Positions 8,337 to 16,926 of a stretch of 64,000 nt of DNA are shown one piece after another. The stretch is from an uncultured Collinsella sp. (lineage in GTDB: Bacteria; Actinomycetota; Coriobacteriia; Coriobacteriales; Coriobacteriaceae), in contig UQIH01000001.1 of NCBI GenBank assembly GCA_900541145.1, forward strand, positions 1 through 64,000, given 5' to 3'. Made by a program: the position numbers and the translations under genes. Every line of letters starts with the position of its first letter. The first letter of the stretch is position 1. Under the pieces are notes generated by a model that saw only the letters and a list, made by a program, of their open reading frames with translations, was not told the origin of the DNA and ran no database searches.

Positions 8337-9236
8337 TTACAGATGGCGCTCGAGGAAGCGGAAGGCCAGGCGGATCCAGGGACGGACGGAAACCTGCTTG
8401 TCCTCGTTGTCGACCGCGGTGTTGGCGTTGCCGAGCGAAAGGCCATGACCACCCTGGTCGAAGACGTGCATCTCGCATGCAACGCCCTCCTCGGCCATGC
8501 GCTGCGCAAACGGGTAGACCTGCGCGATCGGCGCCGTCTTGTCGTCGGACACGCCCCACACAAAGGTCGGTGGCATCTGACGCGAAACATGCGTGGTGGG
8601 GCAGATGTCGGCCAGATGCTCGTCAGTTGCCTCGCCGCCCGTCACCATCGACAGGTAGTCGTTGAGCAAATCGCGCCCCGTCTTGCCGCCCGTCTTGGGC
8701 ACACGCAAGTCAATGCGCGGATCGCGCGTCTGCATGTCGCGCACATAGGCAAAGTCGAGCAATGGATAGCCCAGCACCACGGCATCGGGACGAATGTCGT
8801 CCGGACGCGCCCCGGCAAGTGCCGCAAAGGGGCCGGTCTTCCACTGTGTTGCCAGCGAGGCGCAAATCATGCCGCCAGCAGAAAAGCCCACGACGCACAC
8901 GCGCTTAGGATCGACATGCCACTCGTCGGCGTTGGCGCGCACCGTGGCGACCATCTTGGCAAGATCTGCCTGGGGGTGCGGAAAGCTCACGTCACCCGTA
9001 GAACTCGTGACATAGTTGAGCACAAAGGCCTGGTAACCGTGATCCAAAAACGCAAACGCCACAGGATCCTGCTCATGCGGAGCGATATGCGTAAACGCAC
9101 CTCCGCCACAGATAATCACCGCGGGGCGGCGGCCATTCGGTTTATCGGGCAACGGCTCGGCACCCAAATACGTAAACGTCGCCGGATAATCCTCGGTCGG
9201 CTCCTCGCCCCACAGCGCATGGTTCTCGACAATCAT
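8337..9236 (-). CDS. Alpha/beta hydrolase, acetyl-esterase-like
   Basis: A 299-residue serine esterase of the alpha/beta-hydrolase fold with no signal peptide. The nucleophile is S119 in GFSAGG, the oxyanion loop is the CGGGAF segment (about 43-48), and the catalytic histidine is in DQGGHGLS near 273. The family (COG0657/BD-FAE-like) removes acetyl or acyl groups from sugars and xenobiotics; the substrate is not known. The frame runs 69 codons further upstream, but the ATG at 9236 follows AGGGAG at the right distance and matches the domain start. Confidence 0.85.
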   Translation of the reverse strand: MIVENHALWGEEPTEDYPATFTYLGAEPLPDKPNGRRPAVIICGGGAFTHIAPHEQDPVAFAFLDHGYQAFVLNYVTSSTGDVSFPHPQADLAKMVATVRANADEWHVDPKRVCVVGFSAGGMICASLATQWKTGPFAALAGARPDDIRPDAVVLGYPLLDFAYVRDMQTRDPRIDLRVPKTGGKTGRDLLNDYLSMVTGGEATDEHLADICPTTHVSRQMPPTFVWGVSDDKTAPIAQVYPFAQRMAEEGVACEMHVFDQGGHGLSLGNANTAVDNEDKQVSVRPWIRLAFRFLERHL

Positions 9237-9479
9237 ATGTGCTCCCTTCGCGCAAATTATGCGCCCTTGTTTTTCGCCTTCAAGCGTACCCCACTTGAAC
9301 CCGTGGCGCAGAAACACTCCGGCAATAAGTTTCCCTTCAACTGATATATCACATAATCCCAGTTCAGAGGTATCGTTGAGCAGCGTAGAATAGGGGCGTT
9401 GACCAAGCCGCGAAACACATGTGAAACGTTTCCGGCAAACCAAACGCGCGATATGCGCCTATTTAAGTTGGAGGCAACT

Positions 9480-10043
9480 ATGGGTCTGCTCGATTCGCTT
9501 AAGTCCACCTTCACCTCGACCGGCGAGGCGTCCGTTCCGCCCGCAGCAAGCTTCGCTACCCGCGAAGGCGTCATCTACGCCCCCGTCAACGGCGTGCTCG
9601 TCAACCTGAACGAGGTTCCCGACGAGACGATCGCCTCGGGCATGCTTGGCCAGGGCTATGGCATCGAGCCCATTACCGGCACCATCTATGCGCCCGCCAA
9701 CGGCCGCATCGGTGCCACCACTGTCACCAACCACTCCATCGGCATGATCACCGAGGACGGCCTGCGCGTGTTCATCCATGTTGGCCTGGGCACCGTGGAA
9801 ATGAACGGCAAGGGTTTTGCCCGCTTTGTCGAGATGGGCGATGTGGTCAAGGCAGGCCAGCCGCTCATCAGCTTCGACCGCGAGGCCATTAAGGCCGCTG
9901 GTCACGAGGACATCGTGACCGTCATCGTCTCCGAGCTCGATCGTCTTAAGAGCATCGACCATGTCGGCGAGTCCGGAACGCTTATCGGCGGCAACCCGCT
10001 CGTCAAGCTTGGCGACCCGCTGCTGGTAGCCAAGACCAAGTAG
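9480..10043 (+). CDS. crr: PTS glucose-type EIIA protein
   Basis: A 187-residue EIIA of the glucose family, the soluble phosphocarrier that takes phosphate from HPr and passes it to EIIB. Both signature histidines are visible, H85 in TNHSIG and the phosphorylated H100 in FIHVGLGTVEMNGKGF; the usual aspartate in the HVGxDT motif is glycine. There is an N-terminal extension of about 25 residues. The ATG at 9480 follows GGAGG by 5 bases. It is a single gene with its own terminator, so it may serve several EIIBC permeases, including the one at 26875, which lacks EIIA. Confidence 0.93.
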   Translation: MGLLDSLKSTFTSTGEASVPPAASFATREGVIYAPVNGVLVNLNEVPDETIASGMLGQGYGIEPITGTIYAPANGRIGATTVTNHSIGMITEDGLRVFIHVGLGTVEMNGKGFARFVEMGDVVKAGQPLISFDREAIKAAGHEDIVTVIVSELDRLKSIDHVGESGTLIGGNPLVKLGDPLLVAKTK

Positions 10044-10081
10044 CCAGGCCCCGCGCCACACAGCCAAAAGGCACCTCGTCG

Positions 10082-10117
10082 AGCGCCCGCGACCATCTGG
10101 CCGCGGGCGCTTTTCGT
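10082..10117 (+). terminator. Rho-independent terminator after crr
   Basis: The stem AGCGCCCGCG with CGCGGGCGCT closes a short loop and is followed by TTTTCGTTT. Confidence 0.88.
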
Positions 10118-10224
10118 TTGAAAAACCATCCCGCCAATGCCTTATCTGTATAGCCCAAATGAGCCGAGCTGCTAGAATATCGAACTGTATGGATAACTAT
10201 CATTCAACCGTTATGGGAGGATAC

Positions 10225-11628
10225 GTGAACCGCACCAAAATCGCGCAGCTCTATGCCGATGCCGAGTCGCTCGGCGGCCAGACCGTCACCGTCGCCGGCT
10301 GGGTCAAGTCCGTCCGCGACATGAAGAACTTTGGCTTTGTTACGCTCAACGACGGCAGCTGCTTCCGCGACCTGCAGGTCGTCATGAACCGCGAGGCACT
10401 CGACAACTACGACGAGATCGCCCATCAAAACGTCTCGGCCGCACTCATTTGCACCGGCACCGTCAAGCTGACCCCCGATGCGCCCCAGCCTTTCGAGCTT
10501 TCTGCCACCTCCATCGAGGTCGAGGGCACGAGCGCCCCGGATTACCCGCTGCAGAAGAAGCGCGCAACCGTCGAGTTCCTGCGCACCCAGCAGCATCTGC
10601 GCCCGCGCACCAACCTGTTCCGCGCCGTGTTCCGCATCCGCTCTGTCGCGGCTGCCGCCATCCACCGCTTCTTCCAGGAGCAGGGCTTTGTCTACGTCAA
10701 CACCCCCATCATCACCACGAGTGACTGCGAGGGCGCCGGCGAGATGTTCCGCGTGACCACGCTCGACCCCAAAAATCCGCCCCTCACCGAGTCCGGCGAG
10801 GTCGACTGGAGCCAGGACTTCTTTGGCAAGCATGCAAGCCTCACCGTGTCCGGCCAGCTCAATGCCGAGAACTTTGCCATGGCCTTTGGCGACGTGTACA
10901 CCTTTGGCCCCACCTTCCGCGCCGAGAACTCCAACACCACGCGCCACGCCGCCGAGTTTTGGATGATCGAGCCCGAGATGGCCTTTGCCGACCTTAACGA
11001 CTACATGGATAACGCCGAGGCCATGCTCAAGTACGTCCTTAAGGACGTTATGGCCACCTGCCCCGACGAGCTCAATATGCTCAATAAGTTTGTGGACAAG
11101 GGTCTGCTCGAGCGCCTAGACCATGTCGCCAACTCCGACTTCGCCCGCGTCACCTATACCGAGGCCGTCGAGATCCTGGAGCAGGCCGTCGCCGCCGGTC
11201 ACAAGTTTGACTACCCCGTGAGCTGGGGCATCGACCTGCAGACCGAGCACGAGCGCTTCCTGACCGAGGAGCACTTTAAGCGCCCGACCTTCGTGACCGA
11301 CTACCCGGCCGAGATCAAGGCCTTCTACATGCGCATGAACGAGGACGGCAAGACCGTCGCCGCCGCCGACTGTCTGGTTCCCGGTATCGGCGAGATTATC
11401 GGCGGCTCCCAGCGCGAGGAGCGCCTGGATCTGCTCGAGGCCCGCATCAAGGACCTGGGCATGAATCCCGAGCAGTACAAGTACTACCTTGACCTGCGCC
11501 GCTACGGTTCCTGCAAGCACGCCGGCTACGGTCTGGGCTTCGAGCGCTTGGTCATGTATCTGACCGGCGTGGGCAACATCCGCGACGTCCTGCCGCACCC
11601 GCGCACCGTGGGCAACGCCGACTTCTAA
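10225..11628 (+). CDS. asnS: Asparaginyl-tRNA synthetase
   Basis: A 467-residue class IIb aminoacyl-tRNA synthetase that charges tRNA-Asn. The N-terminal OB fold contains VAGWVKSVRDMKNFGFV; motif 2 is near TFRAENSNTTRHAAEFWMIEPE; motif 3 is GYGLGFERLVMY. Length matches bacterial AsnRS (about 465). The GTG at 10225 is chosen because GGGAGG lies 4 bases upstream and the product then starts VNRTKIAQL like homologues; the longer reading to 10159 has no RBS. It is flanked by terminators on both sides, so it is monocistronic. Confidence 0.96.
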   Translation: MNRTKIAQLYADAESLGGQTVTVAGWVKSVRDMKNFGFVTLNDGSCFRDLQVVMNREALDNYDEIAHQNVSAALICTGTVKLTPDAPQPFELSATSIEVEGTSAPDYPLQKKRATVEFLRTQQHLRPRTNLFRAVFRIRSVAAAAIHRFFQEQGFVYVNTPIITTSDCEGAGEMFRVTTLDPKNPPLTESGEVDWSQDFFGKHASLTVSGQLNAENFAMAFGDVYTFGPTFRAENSNTTRHAAEFWMIEPEMAFADLNDYMDNAEAMLKYVLKDVMATCPDELNMLNKFVDKGLLERLDHVANSDFARVTYTEAVEILEQAVAAGHKFDYPVSWGIDLQTEHERFLTEEHFKRPTFVTDYPAEIKAFYMRMNEDGKTVAAADCLVPGIGEIIGGSQREERLDLLEARIKDLGMNPEQYKYYLDLRRYGSCKHAGYGLGFERLVMYLTGVGNIRDVLPHPRTVGNADF

Positions 11629-11674
11629 TCGTCGGACGCTAACTCGCGTCGCCACACGCCAACGCTCATCGCAT

Positions 11675-11710
11675 AAGCGCTTCTCGACATCGGTCGAGAG
11701 GCGCTTTTTT
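11675..11710 (+). terminator. Terminator after asnS
   Basis: AAGCGCTTCTCGAC pairs with GTCGAGAGGCGCTT (one G-U) and is followed by a T-run. Confidence 0.9.
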
Positions 11711-11886
11711 CAACAGCATCCGTCAAGCTTTTGGCAAGTTTTTGGTCAGTTGAGCAGGGCTGTTGAAAACTCGACCCGCCGTTTGCCGACGACTACCGAC
11801 CGCCCAGAGCGCCCTGCACCCCTGGGAAAGCCCCACGTCCTAGGCTCCATACCGTCGCCACCCAAAACGGAAAGGACGTGGGCACC

Positions 11887-12675
11887 ATGAACGAAGCCGC
11901 TGTTGAAACCTACGACACCACGACGAGGGGCGCCGCCTCGATGGCAGCCTATCGCGCCGTTCGCATCCTGCAACTATTAAGCGAGAACACCGGCGAAGAC
12001 AAAGCCTTGCTATCCGACGAATTGGTCCGCCGCCTCGCCCATCCCGACGACCCCGCCCGCATGCCCATCTCGGCAGCTCGGCGCAGCATCTACACCTCGA
12101 TATCGGCGCTTCGTCACGCAGGATACGAAATCGAATATAAGCGTGGTGTGGGCTACAAGCTTCTTACCCGCCCCCTCACCGACGAAGAGATCATCCGGCT
12201 CCACGGTATGGTCATGCGCAACCGCTCCACGCCTATCGCTATCCGCAAGAGCATGGCGCAGCATTTAGTTGCCATGGCGAGTGCCGACGTTCGCGGCTAC
12301 CTCGATACACCCGAACCCGTTCCAAGCGCAGGCAGCAAGGCTACCAAGGCAACACGCACGCCCATCAAGCGCATCGACACGTGCGAGCTCGTCGAGCAGG
12401 CCATCGACCACGGAACCACGGTGAGTTTTGATATTTCGAGCGTCACGACGCGTGGCGAAACCGAAGCAGCACGGATGACACTCCGTCCCTTTGCCATCAG
12501 GCAGCGCGATGGCATCTCGTATCTGCTGGGAACGGTCTACGACGCCCGAGGCACCGACGATACGCTGCGCACCGTCGAGATCGCCCGTATGAGAAACGTC
12601 AGCACTCGCCTGCTCGATGGCAAGAAGCTCTTTGCCGCCCTCGACGAGGAGGACGACGCCTCCTCCGCCGCATAA
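11887..12675 (+). CDS. HTH transcriptional regulator, WYL-like
   Basis: A 262-residue DNA-binding protein. An N-terminal winged helix (about 15-95, with RRSIYTSISALRHAGYEIEYKRGVGYKLL) resembles the HTH of WYL/DeoR-type regulators; the C-terminal part (about 140-255, with LRPFAIRQRDGISYLLGTVYD and VEIARMRNV) resembles a WYL ligand-sensing domain. The ATG at 11887 is used because AAAGGA would touch a GTG at 11878. Its position just upstream of the ABC transporter suggests, but does not prove, local regulation. Confidence 0.75.
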   Translation: MNEAAVETYDTTTRGAASMAAYRAVRILQLLSENTGEDKALLSDELVRRLAHPDDPARMPISAARRSIYTSISALRHAGYEIEYKRGVGYKLLTRPLTDEEIIRLHGMVMRNRSTPIAIRKSMAQHLVAMASADVRGYLDTPEPVPSAGSKATKATRTPIKRIDTCELVEQAIDHGTTVSFDISSVTTRGETEAARMTLRPFAIRQRDGISYLLGTVYDARGTDDTLRTVEIARMRNVSTRLLDGKKLFAALDEEDDASSAA

Positions 12676-12835
12676 GACCCTCCGCCGCCCATTCGACTAC
12701 CCGTACCGCCCATCCGATTCTGTATTAAAAAACCCGCCAGGCTGTTGTAAAAATGGACATCAGCGCTACTATAGTTCCACTTGCACTTTGTCCCAGTGCA
12801 GTGTTTCCAGCCATTTTTATACTGGGGGTAATGAT

Positions 12836-13816
12836 ATGAAGGACATCACCATCAGTCGCAGGAGCCTTCTGGTCTCCGCCGGCCTGCTCGCGCTCGCCCC
12901 GCTCGCCGGATGCGGCGGCAACTCTGGCTCCGGCTCTGCTGCCGCCGGTTCCGACTACACCATCGGCGTTCTGCAACTCACCGAGCATTCCGCACTCGAT
13001 GCCGCCAACGACGGCTTTGTCAAGGCCATCAAGGAGAGCGGCCTTAAGGTCAAGATCGACCAGAAGAACGCCCAGAACGACCAGTCCACGTGTAAGTCCA
13101 TTGCCGACAAGTTTGTGGGCGACAACGTCAACCTGATTTATGCCATCGCCACGCCCGCCGCGCAGGCTGCCGCCGGCGCCACGGCCGATATCCCCATCGT
13201 GGGCTGCGCCATCACCGACTACGCCGCCTCCGGCCTGGTCCAGGACAACGACAAGCCCGGCACCAACGTCACGGGCGCTTCCGACCTCACCCCGGTCGCC
13301 GAGCAGCTCGAGATGATGCAGAAGGTCCTGCCCGACGTTAAAAAGGTCGGCCTGCTCTACTGCACCGCCGAGTCCAACTCCGACGTCCAGATCAAGGCCG
13401 CCAAGAAGGAACTCGACAAGCTGGGCCTCGAGTACACTGACTTCACCGTCTCGAGCTCCAACGAGATTCAGTCCGTCGTCGAGTCTGCCGTGGGCAAGGT
13501 CGACGCGCTGTACTCCCCCACCGACAACACCATCGCCGCGGGTGCCTCGCAGGTCGGCCAGATCTGCAAGGAAAACAAGCTTCCCTTCGTGACTGGCGAG
13601 GAGGGTATGTGCATGGCCGGCGGCCTGTTCACCCTCTCCATCAACTATGAGGACCTGGGCTACGCCGCGGGCGAGATGGCCGTTAAGATCCTGAAGGGCG
13701 AGGCCAAGCCCGAGGATATGCCGATCAAGCACCTCTCGAGCAAGGACCTGGTCGTCGTCAAGAACGACGAAATGGCCGAGGCCCTGGGCATCGACCTTTC
13801 CGCCCTGGACGCGTAA
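12836..13816 (+). CDS. TrpX-like ABC transporter substrate-binding lipoprotein
   Basis: A 326-residue extracytoplasmic solute-binding lipoprotein. A twin-arginine-like start (SRRSLL) leads into a hydrophobic stretch and lipobox LAGC with lipidated C26, then a Gly/Ser linker and a type I periplasmic-binding fold (PF04392-like, IGVLQLTEHSALDAANDGF). Proteins of this family include TrpX, which binds tryptophan, and related amino-acid binders; the ligand is inferred. GGGGGTAA precedes the ATG. A promoter is plausible at TTGTAA...TACTAT around 12745. It heads a three-gene transporter with 14020 and 14936. Confidence 0.9.
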   Translation: MKDITISRRSLLVSAGLLALAPLAGCGGNSGSGSAAAGSDYTIGVLQLTEHSALDAANDGFVKAIKESGLKVKIDQKNAQNDQSTCKSIADKFVGDNVNLIYAIATPAAQAAAGATADIPIVGCAITDYAASGLVQDNDKPGTNVTGASDLTPVAEQLEMMQKVLPDVKKVGLLYCTAESNSDVQIKAAKKELDKLGLEYTDFTVSSSNEIQSVVESAVGKVDALYSPTDNTIAAGASQVGQICKENKLPFVTGEEGMCMAGGLFTLSINYEDLGYAAGEMAVKILKGEAKPEDMPIKHLSSKDLVVVKNDEMAEALGIDLSALDA

Positions 13817-13883
13817 TGCCATACGCGGCATGCGTCTAGAGCCCGTGCTCGCGCTTTAGCCGCGTTATTCAATATCTGAGCCA

Positions 13884-13925
13884 CAGGGGCGGGCGCTGTA
13901 GACCGGCGTCCGCCCTGCTTGTTTC
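13884..13925 (+). terminator. Stem-loop between the binding protein and permease genes
   Basis: CAGGGGCGGGCGC pairs with GCGTCCGCCCTG and is followed by CTTGTTT. It lies within the transporter operon, so it may act as a partial terminator that leaves more binding protein than permease mRNA. Confidence 0.6.
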
Positions 13926-14019
13926 AGGTAAAACAAAACGTCTGTCCGTAACTCTTCTATGCATTGTTACCGCTATTATGGTGAATCACGTGTCCACCCT
14001 ATCCTAGGAGGTATGAAGC

Positions 14020-14943
14020 ATGCTCATTGCATTGCAGGGCGCCGTTTCGCAGGGCGTCCTCTGGGGCATTATGGTGCTTGGCGTGTTTATCACGTTCCGC
14101 CTGCTCGACATTCCCGATATGACCTGCGACGGCAGCTTTGCCCTCGGCGGCTGCGTCTGCGCTGTGCTCATCGTCAATAACAACGTCGACCCGCTGTTCG
14201 CCGTGCTGGCCGGTATGTGCGCCGGCGCCATCGCGGGCGCCGTCACGGGCATTTTGACCACCGTCTTTGAGATTCCTGCGATCCTCGCCGGAATCCTCAC
14301 CCAGATCAGCCTGTGGTCCATCAACCTGCGCATCATGGGCAAGTCCAATACGCCCATTCTTGCCAAGGGCACCGTGTTCTCCGCCGTCAGCAATATGACC
14401 GGTCTGCCGCAGTCCACCGTTGCCATCATCTTGGGCATCCTGCTCGCCGTGGCTATCGTTGCCATCCTGTATTGGTTCTTTGGCACCGAGATCGGCTCGG
14501 CGCTGCGAGCCACCGGCAACAACGAGTACATGATCCGCGCTCTGGGCGTCAACACCAACTCCACCAAGATGATCGCCCTCGTGCTCTCCAACGCCCTCAT
14601 CGGCCTTTCGGGCGCGCTCATCTGCCAGAGCCAAAAGTATGCCGACATTGGTATGGGCACCGGTGCCATCGTTATCGGTCTTGCCGCCATTGTTATCGGC
14701 GAGGTGCTCGGCCGTCTGCTGCCCGGCGGCCTCACGCAGTTTAGCGTCCGTCTTGCCTCCGCCGTCTTTGGCTCCGTGGTGTACTTCCTTATCCGCGCCA
14801 TCGTGCTGCAGTTGGGCATGGACGCCAACGACATGAAGCTGCTCTCCGCCGTGATTGTCGCTGTGGCCCTGTGCGTGCCCGTGGTTTGGGAGCGCTATAA
14901 GCTCCGCAGCTCCTACACGAAGGGGGATGAGGCAGATGCTTAA
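14020..14943 (+). CDS. ABC transporter permease, TrpY-like
   Basis: A 307-residue integral membrane permease of the branched-chain/LIV-H-like superfamily (PF02653) with about 8-9 hydrophobic segments. The start ITFRLLDIPDMTCDGSFALGG is typical of the TrpY/YufPQ-like group that pairs with PF04392 binding proteins. CTAGGAGG lies upstream of the ATG. It overlaps the ATPase start by 8 bases (ATGCTTAA), so the two are translationally coupled. Confidence 0.92.
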   Translation: MLIALQGAVSQGVLWGIMVLGVFITFRLLDIPDMTCDGSFALGGCVCAVLIVNNNVDPLFAVLAGMCAGAIAGAVTGILTTVFEIPAILAGILTQISLWSINLRIMGKSNTPILAKGTVFSAVSNMTGLPQSTVAIILGILLAVAIVAILYWFFGTEIGSALRATGNNEYMIRALGVNTNSTKMIALVLSNALIGLSGALICQSQKYADIGMGTGAIVIGLAAIVIGEVLGRLLPGGLTQFSVRLASAVFGSVVYFLIRAIVLQLGMDANDMKLLSAVIVAVALCVPVVWERYKLRSSYTKGDEADA

Positions 14944-15730
14944 GCTCTCGCACGTCAAGAAGACCTTTAACAAGGGCACCGTCACCGAGAAGCGCGCGCT
15001 CACCGGCGTCGACCTCACCCTGAATGACGGCGACTTTGTAACCGTGATCGGCGGCAACGGCGCCGGCAAGTCCACGCTGCTCAACATGATCGCCGGCGTG
15101 TACCCGCTCGATTCGGGCGTTATTGAGCTCGACGGCACCGACATCTCGCGCCTGAGCGAGTCGCAGCGCGCCAAGTACCTGGGCCGCGTGTTTCAGGACC
15201 CCATGCGCGGTACCGCTGCCGACATGCAGATCGCCGAGAACCTGGCCCTCGCCAAGCGTCGCGGCCAGCGTCGCGGCCTTTCGTGGGGCGTCACCAAGGC
15301 CGAGAAAGATGAGTACGTCGAGCTGCTCAAGCGCCTGGACCTTGGTCTGGACACGCGTCTCAACGCCAAGGTCGGCCTGCTCTCGGGTGGCCAGCGCCAG
15401 GCACTCACCCTGCTGATGGCCACGCTCACCAGGCCGCGCCTGCTGCTGCTCGACGAGCACACCGCGGCCCTCGACCCCAAGACGGCCTCTAAGGTGCTTA
15501 ACCTGACCGAGGAGATCGTCGACGAGAACCACCTGACCACGCTCATGGTCACGCACAACATGAACGACGCCATCCGTCTGGGCAACCGTCTGATCATGAT
15601 GCACGAAGGCCATGTGATCTACGACGTGGCGGGCGATGAGAAGAAGTCGCTCACCGTAGCCGACCTGCTGCAGAAGTTCGAGGAGGTCTCGGGCGGCGAG
15701 CTCGCCAACGACCGCATGCTGCTAAGCTAA
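14936..15730 (+). CDS. ABC transporter ATP-binding protein, TrpZ-like
   Basis: A 264-residue ATPase that powers the permease at 14020. Walker A GGNGAGKST (39-47), the Q-loop (VFQDP), signature LLSGGQRQ, Walker B LLLLDEHTAAL and the H-loop (VTHN) are all present. An earlier in-frame ATG at 14927 touches the GGGGG site, so 14936 is preferred. The stop codon runs directly into a 40-base repeated hairpin. Confidence 0.94.
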   Translation: MLKLSHVKKTFNKGTVTEKRALTGVDLTLNDGDFVTVIGGNGAGKSTLLNMIAGVYPLDSGVIELDGTDISRLSESQRAKYLGRVFQDPMRGTAADMQIAENLALAKRRGQRRGLSWGVTKAEKDEYVELLKRLDLGLDTRLNAKVGLLSGGQRQALTLLMATLTRPRLLLLDEHTAALDPKTASKVLNLTEEIVDENHLTTLMVTHNMNDAIRLGNRLIMMHEGHVIYDVAGDEKKSLTVADLLQKFEEVSGGELANDRMLLS

Positions 15731-15770
15731 AACCTGCCAAAAAGGGACAGGTTTATTTTGGTAGGTTTTA
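15731..15770 (+). repeat. 40-nt hairpin repeat at a stop codon, copy 1
   Basis: Starts immediately after the TAA of the ATPase gene. AACCTGCCAAAA pairs imperfectly with TTTTGGTAGGTT around a loop with AGGGACAGG. An identical 40-base copy lies at 52956-52995 in the opposite orientation, in the same position relative to rph. The 336-base gap 15731-16066 holds this element, the two stem-loops below and a signal-peptide-like open frame; no gene is supported. Confidence 0.93.
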
Positions 15771-15784
15771 TCTGCGCAAACGCC

Positions 15785-15824
15785 AAAACCGCCGCAAAGG
15801 GACAGAGGCCCTTGCGGCGGTTTT
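15785..15824. terminator. Bidirectional-type terminator with GGGAC loop
   Basis: AAAACCGCCGCAA pairs with TTGCGGCGGTTTT around a GGGACAGAGG loop. It belongs to the GGGGAC hairpin group described in the findings. Confidence 0.8.
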
Positions 15825-15993
15825 CGCATATTATGTCGATAATCCAGCGTCAGCAGGAACTACTGGTTAAGGACTAAGGAAACTGCCACGAGAAGCTCTC
15901 TTCCCCGTCTCGCCTTGACCGCCGCACTCCTTGCCGGCGTGCTCGCCGGCGCCCCAGCTTACGCCACCGCGGCCACCCCATCTCAAGTTATCG

Positions 15994-16023
15994 GCCCGTC
16001 CGATGTGATCGGACGGGCTTCTT
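15994..16023 (+). terminator. Perfect stem-loop upstream of mscS
   Basis: GCCCGTCCGAT and ATCGGACGGGC form an 11-bp perfect stem with a 3-base loop, followed by TTCTT. It lies 44 bases before the mscS ATG, so it may end upstream transcription or attenuate mscS. Confidence 0.7.
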
Positions 16024-16066
16024 GGTGGGTATCATGGTTGGACGATCATAAGGAGGTTTTCCCTAC

Positions 16067-16834
16067 ATGGAATTGTTTGAGCCGATTCTTCATTTCTTTG
16101 AGCAACGGTGGGTCCACAACATCATCTGGGCCGTCATCTTGGCGATAGGCACCGCCGTCGCCGCCAAGGTCGCATCCAAGACCCTGCACCATCTGCTTAG
16201 CCGAGACGATAACCCGCTTCCGGCATCGAGTATCTTCATCAACATCGCGCGCGCCGTCATCTGCATGATCGGCGGCAGCTTTATCCTCGACAACTGCTTT
16301 GGCATTAACGCAAACGCGCTCGTCGCCGCTCTTGGCGTCGGCGGCATCGCTATCTCGCTCGGCTTTCAGGACACGCTGTCAAACCTTATCGGCGGCATGC
16401 AAGTGACCTTTATGGGCATCATCAAACCCGGCGACAATATCGAGGTCGGCGGCGTATCCGGCGTGGTCCAAGACATCACTTGGCGCCATACAACGATTGA
16501 GGATGCCTGTGGACAGACCATCATTGTGCCCAACTCCAACATCTCCAAGAACACGCTCGTGCATTTGATGCCCTTTGGGCGCGTGGCCGTGCCCGTTGCC
16601 GTAAAGGACACGTCCAAGTGGGCCTCGCTCGACGCACTGGCAGACGAGCTGACCAGCGCCACCAAGGCCGCCGTGCTTCCCATCTCGGGCTTTGACAAGG
16701 AGCCCTACGTACTCTTTAGCGAAATCGGCGACTTTGGCATCAAGGGCAAGATCATCTTTATCGTCAGCGACGACAGCACTACTTTCACGGCAGCCGACGC
16801 CTGCATCCGCGCCATCGCCCCCATCATCGCCTAA
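16067..16834 (+). CDS. MscS-type mechanosensitive channel
   Basis: A 255-residue small-conductance mechanosensitive channel that opens under membrane tension to release osmolytes. N-terminal membrane segments (about 15-35 and 60-80) precede the pore helix region with LGVGGIAISLGFQDTLSNLIGG, the MscS family signature, then a beta domain (IKPGDNIEVGGVSGVVQDITWR) and a cytoplasmic alpha/beta domain. It is slightly shorter than E. coli MscS (286). AAGGAGG lies 9-10 bases before the ATG. It ends at a terminator at 16833. Confidence 0.93.
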   Translation: MELFEPILHFFEQRWVHNIIWAVILAIGTAVAAKVASKTLHHLLSRDDNPLPASSIFINIARAVICMIGGSFILDNCFGINANALVAALGVGGIAISLGFQDTLSNLIGGMQVTFMGIIKPGDNIEVGGVSGVVQDITWRHTTIEDACGQTIIVPNSNISKNTLVHLMPFGRVAVPVAVKDTSKWASLDALADELTSATKAAVLPISGFDKEPYVLFSEIGDFGIKGKIIFIVSDDSTTFTAADACIRAIAPIIA

Positions 16835-16873
16835 ACCACCGCAAAGGGGACAGGCATCTTTGTAGTGGTTTTC
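16833..16873 (+). terminator. Terminator after mscS, GGGGAC loop
   Basis: AAACCAC-CG-CAAAG pairs with CTTTG-TA-GTGGTTT around a GGGGACAGGCAT loop. The stem begins at the mscS stop codon. Confidence 0.72.
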
Positions 16874-16926
16874 ATTCGTGGTACCATGGTTTATATAGTT
16901 GTTTAAACGACTAAGGGAGCAACATT

